A DNA stretch of 64,000 nt from a virus: the IMG/VR virus record IMGVR_UViG_3300012001_000008, positions 1 through 64,000 of that record. One strand, given 5' to 3'. A program made the position numbers and the translations under genes. Under the pieces are notes generated by a model. That model ran no database searches, was not told the DNA's origin, and saw only the letters and a program-made list of their open reading frames with translations. This document shows, in pieces, positions 1 through 6,302 of the stretch (position 1 is its first letter; the number at the start of each line of letters is the position of its first letter).

Positions 1-59
1 GAAGTACACCGTATGATGAAGGTAGCGCTCAGATTAACAATGGAAAAGATAAAAAATAA
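1..59 (+). CDS. C-terminal end of an unidentified protein (partial)
   Basis: The reading frame from base 3 is open to a TAA at 57-59 and gives a hydrophilic tail ending NNGKDKK. The start lies outside the window. The frame was chosen because it reads like protein and stops just before the promoter at 62-90. Another frame stays open to base 72, so the assignment is tentative. Confidence 0.4.
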   Translation, partial: STPYDEGSAQINNGKDKK

Positions 60-61
60 GC

Positions 62-90
62 TTGTGTTTTAGATAAAATAAGCGCATAAT
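62..90 (+). promoter_or_regulatory. Promoter of the TTGTGTTTT/CATAAT family
   Basis: TTGTGT at 62-67, 17-bp spacer, CATAAT at 85-90. One of 18 such promoters in the window. It should drive the gene at 118, whose ribosome site is GAAAGG. Confidence 0.8.
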
Positions 91-117
91 TAATCTTGAA
101 ATAAAGAAAGGTATCAA

Positions 118-552
118 ATGGGATATTCAACAGATTTTAGTGGAGGATTAAAGTTTAATCGTGAGCTAACCCACAAGGAGTGGATGGAACTCAAGCGTCT
201 AGGCAACTGCGACTCTAAGCATGATGGATTCTATACCGAGTTCACAGACACACCTGATACTATCCCAGATTCTTACCTTCAATGGGAACCGAGCGAAGAC
301 GGCACTTCCTATGTTTGGAATGGCGGAGAGAAGTTTTATGACTACATCCACTGGCTTCGTTGGGTAATCAAACACTATATGATTCCGCGCGACCTTGTAC
401 TTAATGGGGAAATACGCTGGCAGGGCGAAGAAATGGAAGATGTTGGTGTCATTATGGCAACCGATAATAAGATAACTACAAGGAAGCTTGTTGTCGAGGG
501 GATGTGCGAATGTCCAAGTTGCGGACACAAGTTCGTGCCACAAAATGCTTGA
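118..552 (+). CDS. Hypothetical phage protein starting MGYSTDFSG, C-terminal zinc pair
   Basis: 144 residues. The N-terminal pattern G-Y-x-T-D-F-S-G resembles a small family of phage proteins of unknown role. The C-terminus has CECPSCGH, a likely zinc-binding turn. The start follows AAGAAAGG at good spacing, 28 bases after the -10 of the upstream promoter. It overlaps the next small gene by 8 bases, suggesting one operon. Function unknown. Confidence 0.8.
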   Translation: MGYSTDFSGGLKFNRELTHKEWMELKRLGNCDSKHDGFYTEFTDTPDTIPDSYLQWEPSEDGTSYVWNGGEKFYDYIHWLRWVIKHYMIPRDLVLNGEIRWQGEEMEDVGVIMATDNKITTRKLVVEGMCECPSCGHKFVPQNA

Positions 553-667
553 AAGACTAATGATTGATATGATGTACTACCCAGTACAGACAACAATAGT
601 CTTATTAGCAGGATTTGCTATCTATTTCTTAGTTATATCATACATAGAAAAAAGGTGGTTAAAATAA
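545..667 (+). CDS. Small single-pass membrane protein (40 aa)
   Basis: 40 residues: a short polar N-terminus, one hydrophobic segment (about residues 16-34) and a basic end (EKRWLK). It overlaps the preceding gene by 8 bases, and its TAA overlaps the next ATG, so it looks translationally coupled. No family recognised. Confidence 0.6.
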   Translation: MLERLMIDMMYYPVQTTIVLLAGFAIYFLVISYIEKRWLK

Positions 668-765
668 TGAAGCGAATCAAGGAAATGAGATTCATCGACT
701 GGATTATAGTGATAATACTTATCATTATGCTTGTATCAAGTGTAATGGGTGCTGTAACAAAATAG
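667..765 (+). CDS. Small single-pass membrane protein (32 aa)
   Basis: 32 residues: a basic N-terminus (MKRIKEMR) and one very hydrophobic helix to the end. The start ATG overlaps the stop of the preceding gene (TAATG). A run of tiny membrane proteins is common in phage early regions. Function not predictable. Confidence 0.6.
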   Translation: MKRIKEMRFIDWIIVIILIIMLVSSVMGAVTK

Positions 766-861
766 CCGTCAAATAGGCTCTGTACGGCGCTTGACTTCCG
801 AGTTGGGCGCATGTACCTTTTTCAAATAAAAACGCGCCAGAGACGCTTAGAAAGGCTCATA

Positions 862-1092
862 ATGCCACCCACGACAGACGAGGTAGACCACATCACGCCA
901 GAAGAACGTAAGGCTCTTGTGGGATTCTGTGATAACGACGAAGAGTGGTGGAAGTTCGACTGCCCGATTGATGATGCGCGTTGTCCTAAGTGCAATGCAA
1001 AACCAAGTAAACATAATGGCTTTCAGATAATGACACAACGCACATTTAACCCACAATTACACGGCAAGAAAAAACTCAAAAAAAGGCGCTAA
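862..1092 (+). CDS. Hypothetical small protein with CPKC motif
   Basis: 76 residues. An ATG further upstream (811) is possible, but the start at 862 is preceded by TTAGAAAGGCTCATA, the same ribosome-site block used at 7292, 8349 and 10458. The centre holds FDCPIDDARCPKC, possibly one zinc site, and the end is strongly basic (KKKLKKRR). Function unknown. Confidence 0.7.
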   Translation: MPPTTDEVDHITPEERKALVGFCDNDEEWWKFDCPIDDARCPKCNAKPSKHNGFQIMTQRTFNPQLHGKKKLKKRR

Positions 1093-1097
1093 AACTC

Positions 1098-1126
1098 TTG
1101 CGCTAATATACTTCATTCTGTATAAT
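1098..1126 (+). promoter_or_regulatory. Promoter of the SSB-like gene
   Basis: TTGCGC at 1098-1103, 17-bp spacer, TATAAT at 1121-1126. The leader contains a small hairpin (GAGG, A-rich loop, CCTC) before the GGAG ribosome site. Confidence 0.65.
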
Positions 1127-1178
1127 AAGAGTAGAGGAAAAAACCTCGGAACACTTAAAAAAAGAATGGAGTAAGTCA

Positions 1179-1865
1179 ATGAGCTTATCAAACCAAACAT
1201 CAACAGTCAGCCCCGCAAAACACTTTTTGCGCGTAAAGAGCGGTAGTGTAAACTATTACGACAAAGAAGCACAGGACAACATCAATGTTCCACTGCCTTT
1301 GTCATTCGTAGTACTCGACCAGCTTGCAACAGTCAAGGGTTGGTCTGACAATGACCAAAGCGGTTATTGGAGTAACGAGGTCAAGTCAGCAGGACAGGAC
1401 GCAATCACAGTTCGTACATCAAAGGGCGTGAAAGCAACTGGTATCTGGAAAGACATTAAGAACGAACCAGCTGTTAGTGGCTCGAAGTTTAACGCTTCTG
1501 TCTACATCGCAGCCCCAGGACGTGACGGACTAGAGATTCAGAACATTGCGTTCTCAGGTGCTAGTCTTAACGCTTGGATTGAGTTCGTGAACGCGAACAA
1601 GGGTGTACTTCGTGGTAAGAACAAAGTTTCTATCACAGGTTTCTTGGACGCTAAAAAGGGTGCAGTCAAGTACCAAGTGCCAGTATTCGAAGCAGTAGAA
1701 ATTACTGAGGACGAACTTGCACAAGGAACTGCTCTCGACCAAGAGCTACAGGACTACCTAAACGGCTACTTTGCTAATCGTCCAGCTGAGGAAGTGCTAG
1801 AAGTAGCAACTGCTCACGACGAAGAAGACGGTACGCCAGTAGACCTTAGCGAGATTCCTTTCTAG
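1179..1865 (+). CDS. Probable single-stranded DNA-binding protein
   Basis: 228 residues. The C-terminus is acidic (residues ~200-220, EEVLEVATAHDEEDG) and ends DLSEIPF. This matches the rule for bacterial and phage SSB tails, an acidic linker ending in a hydrophobic D-x-x-IPF-type tip that recruits replication partners. The body is beta-rich by composition and plausibly an OB fold, but I see no decisive motif. It has its own promoter and GGAG ribosome site. The same last seven residues end the protein at 51421. Likely role: coating ssDNA in phage replication or recombination. Confidence 0.6.
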   Translation: MSLSNQTSTVSPAKHFLRVKSGSVNYYDKEAQDNINVPLPLSFVVLDQLATVKGWSDNDQSGYWSNEVKSAGQDAITVRTSKGVKATGIWKDIKNEPAVSGSKFNASVYIAAPGRDGLEIQNIAFSGASLNAWIEFVNANKGVLRGKNKVSITGFLDAKKGAVKYQVPVFEAVEITEDELAQGTALDQELQDYLNGYFANRPAEEVLEVATAHDEEDGTPVDLSEIPF

Positions 1866-1874
1866 GAACTCACC

Positions 1875-2243
1875 ATGCTTCTAGCAACTGCCGTAAAAGG
1901 TATGACGGAAGCTCGGAGCGCCCTCCAATCTGAGGAGGGCGTTTCTAATCCGTCTTATATCTCAGAGCATACACAAAGACTAGCGCAATATACGGGCGCG
2001 GTAGAGGAAACTCTCGCACTTGACGAAGAAGACCTTGTTATCAAGACTTCTGACCAGTATAAGTCATATATGGCAGCAGGTAAGTCGGCTAATGCAGCTG
2101 GCGAAATGCTAAAGTACGACTTCAAAGAAGAACGAGCCGAGATAGTTAAACTTACTCGACTCGCAAATAGTAGTTGGAGAATAATCAGCGCCTCTCAAAG
2201 TAGGGTGAAACACCTTATCGCAGAAGCGACAAACCAGATTTAG
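1875..2243 (+). CDS. Hypothetical helical protein downstream of the SSB-like gene
   Basis: 122 residues, mostly helical by composition, rich in A, E, K and S, no Cys motif and no membrane segment. It starts 9 bases after the SSB-like stop with AGGA upstream, so it is co-transcribed. It ends by overlapping the convergent gene by 4 bases. Function unknown; the operon suggests a DNA-metabolism role. Confidence 0.7.
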   Translation: MLLATAVKGMTEARSALQSEEGVSNPSYISEHTQRLAQYTGAVEETLALDEEDLVIKTSDQYKSYMAAGKSANAAGEMLKYDFKEERAEIVKLTRLANSSWRIISASQSRVKHLIAEATNQI

Positions 2244-2572
2244 ACCCAGTCACCAGGGACGCCGTTTTCTAATTCAGAGACGGCGTCTTTATGTATCATA
2301 GAACTAAATGCGTCAACATCACATTGCGCAACTTCGCGCATATTGATATGTGCTGGGTAATTATTCTCTAACATGTATTCAGATACCTCATTAAATGAGG
2401 GGTGAAGATTAAAGAGATAGCTTCCCTGCCCCTTTTCTTCATCACGAATAAAGAAGACATGATTATATAGGGCGAGTCTGCCCATAAAGGTGAATAAAAT
2501 TGTATTATCTCTTGTTGCCTCAAACTCTACCCCATCTGGGAAGCCAATGTGCATTGATGGTTCTTGTTCCAT
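2240..2572 (-). CDS. Hypothetical protein
   Basis: 110 residues, acidic and aromatic, no recognised motif. It is the last gene of a minus-strand run (3088, 2955, 2572). Its stop overlaps the converging + gene, and its 3' end carries that operon's terminator hairpin on the opposite strand. Function unknown. Confidence 0.7.
   Translation of the reverse strand: MEQEPSMHIGFPDGVEFEATRDNTILFTFMGRLALYNHVFFIRDEEKGQGSYLFNLHPSFNEVSEYMLENNYPAHINMREVAQCDVDAFSSMIHKDAVSELENGVPGDWV
2258..2290 (+). terminator. Terminator of the + strand operon
   Basis: Perfect 8-bp stem GACGCCGT/ACGGCGTC with a 14-base loop, followed by TTTAT. It lies inside the 3' end of the convergent gene. Confidence 0.6.
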
Positions 2573-2955
2573 TATCTGTATCCTATTTCTTTTAGCACTG
2601 TTTTTTCAAGTTCTAGTGCCTCTATTGTTAATTCTGCTAGGCTAGATTCGAGATAGTGAGAGCGTTCGTGCATAGCAGCTTTGCCTATTGCGCGACATAG
2701 CCCATCTATATCTCTATAAGTATCGCGTTCTGGTGTCCATAAACGCGAAACAGCCCTAAGAGTGTTATGTCCTAGAGCTGGTATAATCGGCACGACCTCG
2801 TGCATGTAGTCATGGTCAGGTCGTGTAAGTTTTGGTATGAGGCTTGGCGTTCCGCGTAGTTTTAGCCCTTCTGGACGAAGCGACCATTCGGCAGCTGGGA
2901 ATAATAGGTGGTGGCGAGAGTTAGCCCTCTCCATCTCCCAGTCCTCGCTCGACAC
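2572..2955 (-). CDS. Hypothetical protein
   Basis: 127 residues with several H and R residues in the first half and a helical C-terminus. It overlaps the upstream 55-residue gene by 35 bases and abuts the downstream gene, indicating coupled translation. No family recognised. Confidence 0.7.
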   Translation of the reverse strand: MSSEDWEMERANSRHHLLFPAAEWSLRPEGLKLRGTPSLIPKLTRPDHDYMHEVVPIIPALGHNTLRAVSRLWTPERDTYRDIDGLCRAIGKAAMHERSHYLESSLAELTIEALELEKTVLKEIGYR

Positions 2956-3088
2956 CTAAGCGTCCTAACATTCTAAGCGCGTACTCGCGTTGCCTTTCGG
3001 CATTCTCTAGCGCCTGTTCCCAATGCTCTCTCTGTAGAGGGCTAAGTTCCTGTGGGACTGGTAGGTAGCGCACGTTATCCTTTTCCAT
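2921..3088 (-). CDS. Leaderless 55-residue charged protein
   Basis: 55 residues, helical and strongly charged (LQREHWEQALENAERQREYA). The ATG lies exactly six bases after TATAAT (3095-3100), with TTGAAG 17 bp further upstream. The transcript should start at the ATG, and there is no Shine-Dalgarno. It overlaps the downstream gene by 35 bases in another frame. Function unknown. Confidence 0.65.
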   Translation of the reverse strand: MEKDNVRYLPVPQELSPLQREHWEQALENAERQREYALRMLGRLGVERGLGDGEG

Positions 3089-3094
3089 ATCTTT

Positions 3095-3123
3095 ATTATA
3101 CTATGAATAAACTTTTCCTTCAA
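3095..3123 (-). promoter_or_regulatory. Promoter for leaderless transcript (TATAAT-N6-ATG)
   Basis: On the minus strand TTGAAG, 17 bp, TATAAT (3095-3100), six bases, then ATG at 3088. The promoter lies in the 3' end of the upstream phosphoesterase gene. Confidence 0.65.
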
Positions 3124-4078
3124 ATAGTAATTCACCTCTGTGGATTGGGGCATGGTCGAATGTATATTGACCTTCTCCAAAGTCGCGAATGACCATAGCG
3201 CTCTGTTGCCAGTTCTCGTAGCGCTCTACTGGCTCGTCATTGTGGTCTACACCAGAGTGGTAAGAGGGAACAATGCCATCAATACGACATAGCGCTCCGA
3301 CAACAAAGGCTCCGAAAGCATGACCGCGACGGTCTGTGTGATATTGTGTTTCGGCGCGGTGGGCGTGTCCTTGCACAACATGACGGTCTGGGTTCTCTTT
3401 GCCTAGCTTAAAGGCGGTCGAGCCAGAGGCTGTAGCAATCGTACCGTGCATAAAGGCGAGGTCATCAGCATATTGATATTCAGCAGCTCCATACCCTCCA
3501 TGGAACTCCCAGCCAATTTCCTCTAGTCTTAGAAGGCGATTCAGCTTAAAGTCTGGTACTTCGGCGAGAACGCCTGCATGTTTCAAGATATAATCTCCCC
3601 AGCGTTTTGCATGATTAGAATCGACGAGATGACGCTCTGCTTCTGGTGTTGCCTCCGATAGTCGCGCGTGCCAGTCATGGTCTGCCTGCAAAGATGGTGC
3701 AAGTGTGTTCTGGAAGTGAGTAGAGTCTGGTGCGAAGCGAGATAGTTCAGCGAGGTCAATATCGTCACCTAAATCTGCTAAAACATCTGGGTGTAGGTTT
3801 CGCGCGAGAGATAATACTGCATTCATAGCCTGTACGTCGTGTAGAGGCTCCATACGCTCTCCGATTCTACGAAAGCCTATTTGTGTGTCTCCAAAGGCTA
3901 GGATTGTCTTAGCGCCGATTTTACGCGCTCGTTTGCGGTTGAACTTTAGTGGAGATATTTCTACGGGCTTGATTTCTGGTACTGTCTCGTAGCTGTGGTT
4001 CATGGTCGTAGACCATTCATTCGTTTCGCGGTTAAAAGCGGAAACTTCCCACTCTTTTCTAAGTTGTCGTTCAGACAT
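3101..4078 (-). CDS. Calcineurin-like metallophosphoesterase
   Basis: 325 residues. The metallophosphatase signature is complete and in order: GD at 63-64 (GDTQIG), GDD at 104-106, NH at 155-156 (SNHAKRW), H211 in HGT and GHAH at 237-240. These bind two metal ions in enzymes that cut phosphoester bonds in nucleic acids, nucleotides or proteins. Phage members often resemble the SbcD/Mre11 nuclease core, but no SbcC-like partner is visible. The first ~50 residues lie before the domain. The ribosome site is AGGAG. Substrate not predictable. Confidence 0.85.
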   Translation of the reverse strand: MSERQLRKEWEVSAFNRETNEWSTTMNHSYETVPEIKPVEISPLKFNRKRARKIGAKTILAFGDTQIGFRRIGERMEPLHDVQAMNAVLSLARNLHPDVLADLGDDIDLAELSRFAPDSTHFQNTLAPSLQADHDWHARLSEATPEAERHLVDSNHAKRWGDYILKHAGVLAEVPDFKLNRLLRLEEIGWEFHGGYGAAEYQYADDLAFMHGTIATASGSTAFKLGKENPDRHVVQGHAHRAETQYHTDRRGHAFGAFVVGALCRIDGIVPSYHSGVDHNDEPVERYENWQQSAMVIRDFGEGQYTFDHAPIHRGELLFEGKVYS

Positions 4079-4161
4079 AGTCTATAATCTCCTAATTTTT
4101 TGTGTTTTGAATTAGATTATAGGCTCGTCGGACTTGGGTATCTGTACTTAGTATAGCAATA

Positions 4162-4187
4162 CAAAAAGCCAGCTAAAAAACTGGCTT
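4162..4187 (-). terminator. Terminator after the tRNA array
   Basis: 7-bp stem AAGCCAG/CTGGCTT followed on the minus strand by TTTTTG, placed 25 bases after tRNA-Lys(CTT), the last tRNA of the array. Confidence 0.75.
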
Positions 4188-4212
4188 GAAAGGTAATAAT
4201 GTGTGATAATTT

Positions 4213-4289
4213 TGGTGGGACTGGAAGGACTTGAACCTTCGACAATCTGCTTAAGAGGCAGCTACTCTAACCAACTGAGCTACAATCCC
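4213..4289 (-). tRNA. tRNA-Lys (anticodon CTT)
   Basis: Acceptor GGGATTG/CAGTCCC, loop CTCTTAA, T-arm GTTCAAGTC and an encoded CCA end. It reads AAG. Position 27 does not pair with 43. The 5' end overlaps the stop codon of the small gene at 4280-4519. Confidence 0.93.
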
Positions 4290-4519
4290 ATATGTTTGCA
4301 AGAACCGACCGTGCGCGTGGTTAAGGCACAGTTGATACAGTAGATTCTTATGTACTGAAAAGAGCGTGCTGGCATAAATACGTTTACCATTTCATTACAG
4401 CAAAAGCAACGAGGGCGACCATATTCTGCTATGAACTTGTCAATGAACTCGTGATTCAACAATCCTGGACGAACGTGCCGTCTTGCAGGTAAATCTGTTT
4501 GTTTTTTGACTATATCCAT
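4280..4519 (-). CDS. Leaderless zinc-ribbon protein between tRNAs
   Basis: 79 residues with two Cys pairs (CFCC near residue 40 and CINC near 63) spaced as in a zinc ribbon. The ATG is six bases after TATAAT (4526-4531) with no Shine-Dalgarno. The last ten bases overlap the 5' end of tRNA-Lys(CTT), so the gene is wedged into the tRNA transcript. Possibly nucleic-acid binding; function unknown. Confidence 0.7.
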   Translation of the reverse strand: MDIVKKQTDLPARRHVRPGLLNHEFIDKFIAEYGRPRCFCCNEMVNVFMPARSFQYIRIYCINCALTTRTVGSCKHMGL

Positions 4520-4525
4520 ATTTCT

Positions 4526-4531
4526 ATTATA
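4526..4531 (-). promoter_or_regulatory. -10 element of a leaderless gene
   Basis: TATAAT six bases upstream of the ATG at 4519. No clear -35. Confidence 0.6.
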
Positions 4532-4609
4532 AGGAAAGTGCTTAGGGAAGTTTTCGATATACTTTCACGAGGCAATTCCTGCTGGGTTTGCTCCCTATTG
4601 GCATAATTA

Positions 4610-4684
4610 TGGTGGAGTCGCAGAGAATCGAACTCTGGTTTCCTGCGTGCAAGGCAAGAGTATTAGCCACTATACGACGACCCC
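4610..4684 (-). tRNA. tRNA-Ala (anticodon TGC)
   Basis: Acceptor GGGGTCG/CGACTCC contains the G3:U70 pair that defines alanine identity. Loop CTTGCAC, encoded CCA. It reads GCA. Confidence 0.9.
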
Positions 4685-4689
4685 ATATT

Positions 4690-4766
4690 TGGTGCCTTTG
4701 GAAGGACTCGAACCTTCAACCGCTTCGTTCGTAGCGAAGTACTCTATCCAATTGAGCTACACAGGC
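4690..4766 (-). tRNA. tRNA-Arg (anticodon ACG)
   Basis: Anticodon stem CTTCG/CGAAG, loop CTACGAA, T-arm GTTCGAGTC, encoded CCA. One acceptor mismatch (position 5). A34 would be expected to become inosine to read CGU/CGC/CGA. Confidence 0.92.
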
Positions 4767-4769
4767 ATT

Positions 4770-4844
4770 TGGTGGGCGATGTTGGATTTGAACCAACGAC
4801 TGGCAGTATATAAGACTGCTGTTCTGCCCCTGAACTAATCGCCT
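4770..4844 (-). tRNA. tRNA-Ile (anticodon TAT)
   Basis: Anticodon stem GCAGT/ACTGC, loop CTTATAT, encoded CCA. It reads AUA directly. Most bacteria use a CAU anticodon modified to lysidine for AUA. The first acceptor pair appears to be A1 x C72, a mismatch. Confidence 0.85.
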
Positions 4845-4850
4845 ATATTT

Positions 4851-4926
4851 TGGTAGCTCCCATGGGATTCGAACCCATACTTGAGGCGTTAGAACCACCT
4901 TGTCCTATCCGTTAGACGAAAGAGCT
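4851..4926 (-). tRNA. tRNA-Arg (anticodon TCT)
   Basis: Acceptor AGCTCTT/GGGAGCT, anticodon stem AGGTG/CGCCT, loop GTTCTAA, encoded CCA. It reads AGA. The first two bases overlap the stop codon of the gene at 4925. Confidence 0.92.
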
Positions 4927-5152
4927 ATATTTCTGCTTTAAGGTACTTGTTGAGCAACTCATTTATCTGGTTTATATGAACCATTCCTGATTGCGACAAC
5001 GCTATTTCGCCGAAGTGCCTACGAAGGACTTCGAAACCCTGTTCTAAGGCTTGCGCCTCTTCTTCTATTGTAATCTTTCTAACGTCTCTTAACAAGTCCT
5101 CTGCTTGGCGACGGATAAGGTTCTCATCTGGGTCTTTGCGATATGCTTCCAT
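4925..5152 (-). CDS. Leaderless helical protein between tRNAs
   Basis: 75 residues, almost wholly helical and charged, no motif recognised. The frame is open further upstream through tRNA-Gly, but the ATG at 5152 is six bases after TATAAT (5159-5164), so I place the start there. The stop overlaps the first two bases of tRNA-Arg(TCT). Function unknown. Confidence 0.7.
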   Translation of the reverse strand: MEAYRKDPDENLIRRQAEDLLRDVRKITIEEEAQALEQGFEVLRRHFGEIALSQSGMVHINQINELLNKYLKAEI

Positions 5153-5158
5153 ATCCCT

Positions 5159-5164
5159 ATTATA
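5159..5164 (-). promoter_or_regulatory. -10 element of a leaderless gene inside the tRNA array
   Basis: TATAAT exactly six bases before the ATG at 5152 and directly after the CCA end of tRNA-Gly. Any -35 would lie inside tRNA-Gly. Confidence 0.6.
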
Positions 5165-5166
5165 CT

Positions 5167-5244
5167 TGGTGCGAGCGCAGGGAATCGAACCCTGTTCTTC
5201 TGGTTGGAAGCCAGACATAATATAAACCAGTATACTACGCAAGC
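5167..5244 (-). tRNA. tRNA-Gly (anticodon TCC)
   Basis: Anticodon stem TCTGG/CCAGA, loop CTTCCAA, T-arm GTTCGATTC, encoded CCA. It reads GGA. The acceptor stem GCTTGCG/CGCTCGC has two mismatches (positions 3 and 4), so it may be a weakened tRNA. Confidence 0.85.
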
Positions 5245-5247
5245 GTA

Positions 5248-5324
5248 TGGAGCCGTGTTTCGGATTCGAACCGAAGACCTGATGCTTACAAAGCAACTGC
5301 TCTAGCCAACTGAGCTAACACGGC
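5248..5324 (-). tRNA. tRNA-Thr (anticodon TGT)
   Basis: Acceptor GCCGTGT/ACACGGC, loop TTTGTAA, T-arm GTTCGAATC, discriminator T, encoded CCA. It reads ACA. Confidence 0.92.
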
Positions 5325-5370
5325 ACGTCCAGGTGTTTAACGAGCTTACCCTGAAAGCTCAATAATTACT

Positions 5371-5446
5371 TGGTTGCGGGGGAGGGATTTGCACCCTCGA
5401 CCTTTTGCTTATGAGGCAAACGAGCTAACTACTGCTCCACCCCGCA
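5371..5446 (-). tRNA. Initiator-like tRNA-Met (anticodon CAT)
   Basis: The acceptor and D-arm (GCGGGGTGGAGCAG...) and the 3' half ending CCCCGCAACCA match bacterial initiator tRNA, including A11:U24. It lacks the three G:C pairs of the initiator anticodon stem (it has TTTGC/GCAAA), has U1:A72 instead of the usual mismatch, and has G where U55 normally stands (TGCAAAT). Upstream, GAGCTT/AAGCTC forms a spacer hairpin. Confidence 0.85.
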
Positions 5447-5449
5447 TTA

Positions 5450-5525
5450 TGGTGGTTCGTGTAAGACTCGAACTTACGACAACTGGTATGTAACACCAGC
5501 GCTCTACCAACTGAGCTAACGAACC
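5450..5525 (-). tRNA. tRNA-Val (anticodon TAC)
   Basis: Acceptor GGTTCGT/ACGAACC, anticodon stem CTGGT/ACCAG, loop GTTACAT, encoded CCA. It reads GUA. Confidence 0.93.
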
Positions 5526-5530
5526 GTACT

Positions 5531-5606
5531 TGGTTGGCGAGGAAGGACTTAAACCTTCGACCTCCTGTGTATCGGACAGGCGCTCTAATCAACTGAGCTA
5601 CTCGCC
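5531..5606 (-). tRNA. tRNA-Ile (anticodon GAT)
   Basis: Acceptor GGCGAGT paired with the 3' strand CTCGCC, anticodon stem CCTGT/ACAGG, loop CCGATAC, encoded CCA. It reads AUC/AUU and complements the UAU-anticodon tRNA-Ile in the same array. Confidence 0.93.
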
Positions 5607-5616
5607 ATTATTCACA

Positions 5617-5970
5617 TTAAGAAATAATGTTGTTTGGGTCAAGGTAAGAAATGGCGTAGTTGTTATCTATCATCCACTTATTCACATTAACACCGTTGCT
5701 GATAATAATACCTAACCAACGCCCATACTTCTCTTTTTCGTCCTTGATTGTCTGTAGGGTGATTTGTTCACCTACTTGGATTTGAGTGAGTAGTGCGTCT
5801 CTAGAGGCTTCCCCCTGTGGTTTGGTGACACCTCTGATTTCAGGTGCATTTATTCCATAAATCCTAATTTTTAAGTTGCGCATTGTCATGTAAAGACCGA
5901 GGTCTACATCTACTGTGATTGTGTCTCCGTCATAGACCGAGACTACTGTTGCATTGTATATATAATTCAT
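5617..5970 (-). CDS. Thermonuclease-family (SNase) nuclease
   Basis: 117 residues covering one staphylococcal-nuclease fold. Visible active-site elements are DGDT at 14-17, R36 in IRIYG, E44 in NAPE and R84 in KYGRW; one calcium-binding Asp of the classic enzyme is Asn here. No signal peptide, so it should act in the cytoplasm, perhaps on host nucleic acid. The ATG is six bases after an extended -10 (TGCTATAAT), a leaderless arrangement, between two tRNA genes. Confidence 0.88.
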   Translation of the reverse strand: MNYIYNATVVSVYDGDTITVDVDLGLYMTMRNLKIRIYGINAPEIRGVTKPQGEASRDALLTQIQVGEQITLQTIKDEKEKYGRWLGIIISNGVNVNKWMIDNNYAISYLDPNNIIS

Positions 5971-5976
5971 ATACTA

Positions 5977-5982
5977 ATTATA
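5977..5982 (-). promoter_or_regulatory. Extended -10 of the leaderless nuclease gene
   Basis: TGCTATAAT on the minus strand, TATAAT at 5977-5982, six bases before the ATG at 5970. Confidence 0.65.
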
Positions 5983-5990
5983 GCAGTATT

Positions 5991-6065
5991 TGGTGGAAAT
6001 GGTGGGATTCGAACCCACGCTCGTTTGCTTAAAAGGCAAGTGCTGTACCGTCTAGCTTCATTTCC
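5991..6065 (-). tRNA. tRNA-Lys (anticodon TTT)
   Basis: Acceptor GGAAATG/CATTTCC, loop CTTTTAA, T-arm GTTCGAATC, encoded CCA. It reads AAA. First tRNA of the array, with the same 27/43 mismatch as the other tRNA-Lys. Confidence 0.93.
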
Positions 6066-6066
6066 T

Positions 6067-6096
6067 TATAAAAAAGGAGCTATTGGCTCCCTATCG
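6067..6096 (-). terminator. Short terminator-like hairpin before the tRNA array
   Basis: Minus strand GGAGC-caata-GCTCC followed by TTTTTTAT, between the 29-residue ORF and tRNA-Lys. It may attenuate or mark a processing point, since the array has no other clear promoter. Confidence 0.5.
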
Positions 6097-6124
6097 TTTT
6101 AATACTAATGTAAAAAAGATAGGG

Positions 6125-6214
6125 TTACAGTTTGGCTTTGCCTCCACGAATGGCTACAGCAAAAGACGCCACTGTTGTGGTTCGCTTTGTCATAGTTGCT
6201 ATTGCTGCACTCAT
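6125..6214 (-). CDS. Leaderless 29-residue basic peptide at head of the tRNA operon
   Basis: 29 residues (MSAAIATMTKRTTT..., ending GGKAKL), basic and small-residue rich. It sits directly under a full promoter of the TTGTGTTTT family, with TATAAT-AGGGGT-ATG at leaderless spacing. It could be a real peptide or a leader ORF controlling the tRNA operon. No homology recognised. Confidence 0.5.
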   Translation of the reverse strand: MSAAIATMTKRTTTVASFAVAIRGGKAKL

Positions 6215-6220
6215 ACCCCT

Positions 6221-6249
6221 ATTATACATCATCGCGAAAATAAACACAA
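6221..6249 (-). promoter_or_regulatory. Promoter of the TTGTGTTTT family heading the tRNA array
   Basis: TTGTGT (complement of 6244-6249), 17 bp, TATAAT (6221-6226), six bases to the ATG at 6214. It lies 16 bp from the start of the divergent promoter at 6266. Confidence 0.75.
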
Positions 6250-6265
6250 GCCCAATTTATTCTAC

Positions 6266-6294
6266 TTGTGTTTTGGACATAAATAGCGCATACT
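6266..6294 (+). promoter_or_regulatory. Promoter of the TTGTGTTTT family
   Basis: TTGTGT 6266-6271, 17 bp, CATACT 6289-6294. The ATG follows eight bases later, so the transcript is effectively leaderless. Confidence 0.7.
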
Positions 6295-6302
6295 TAATTT
6301 CA

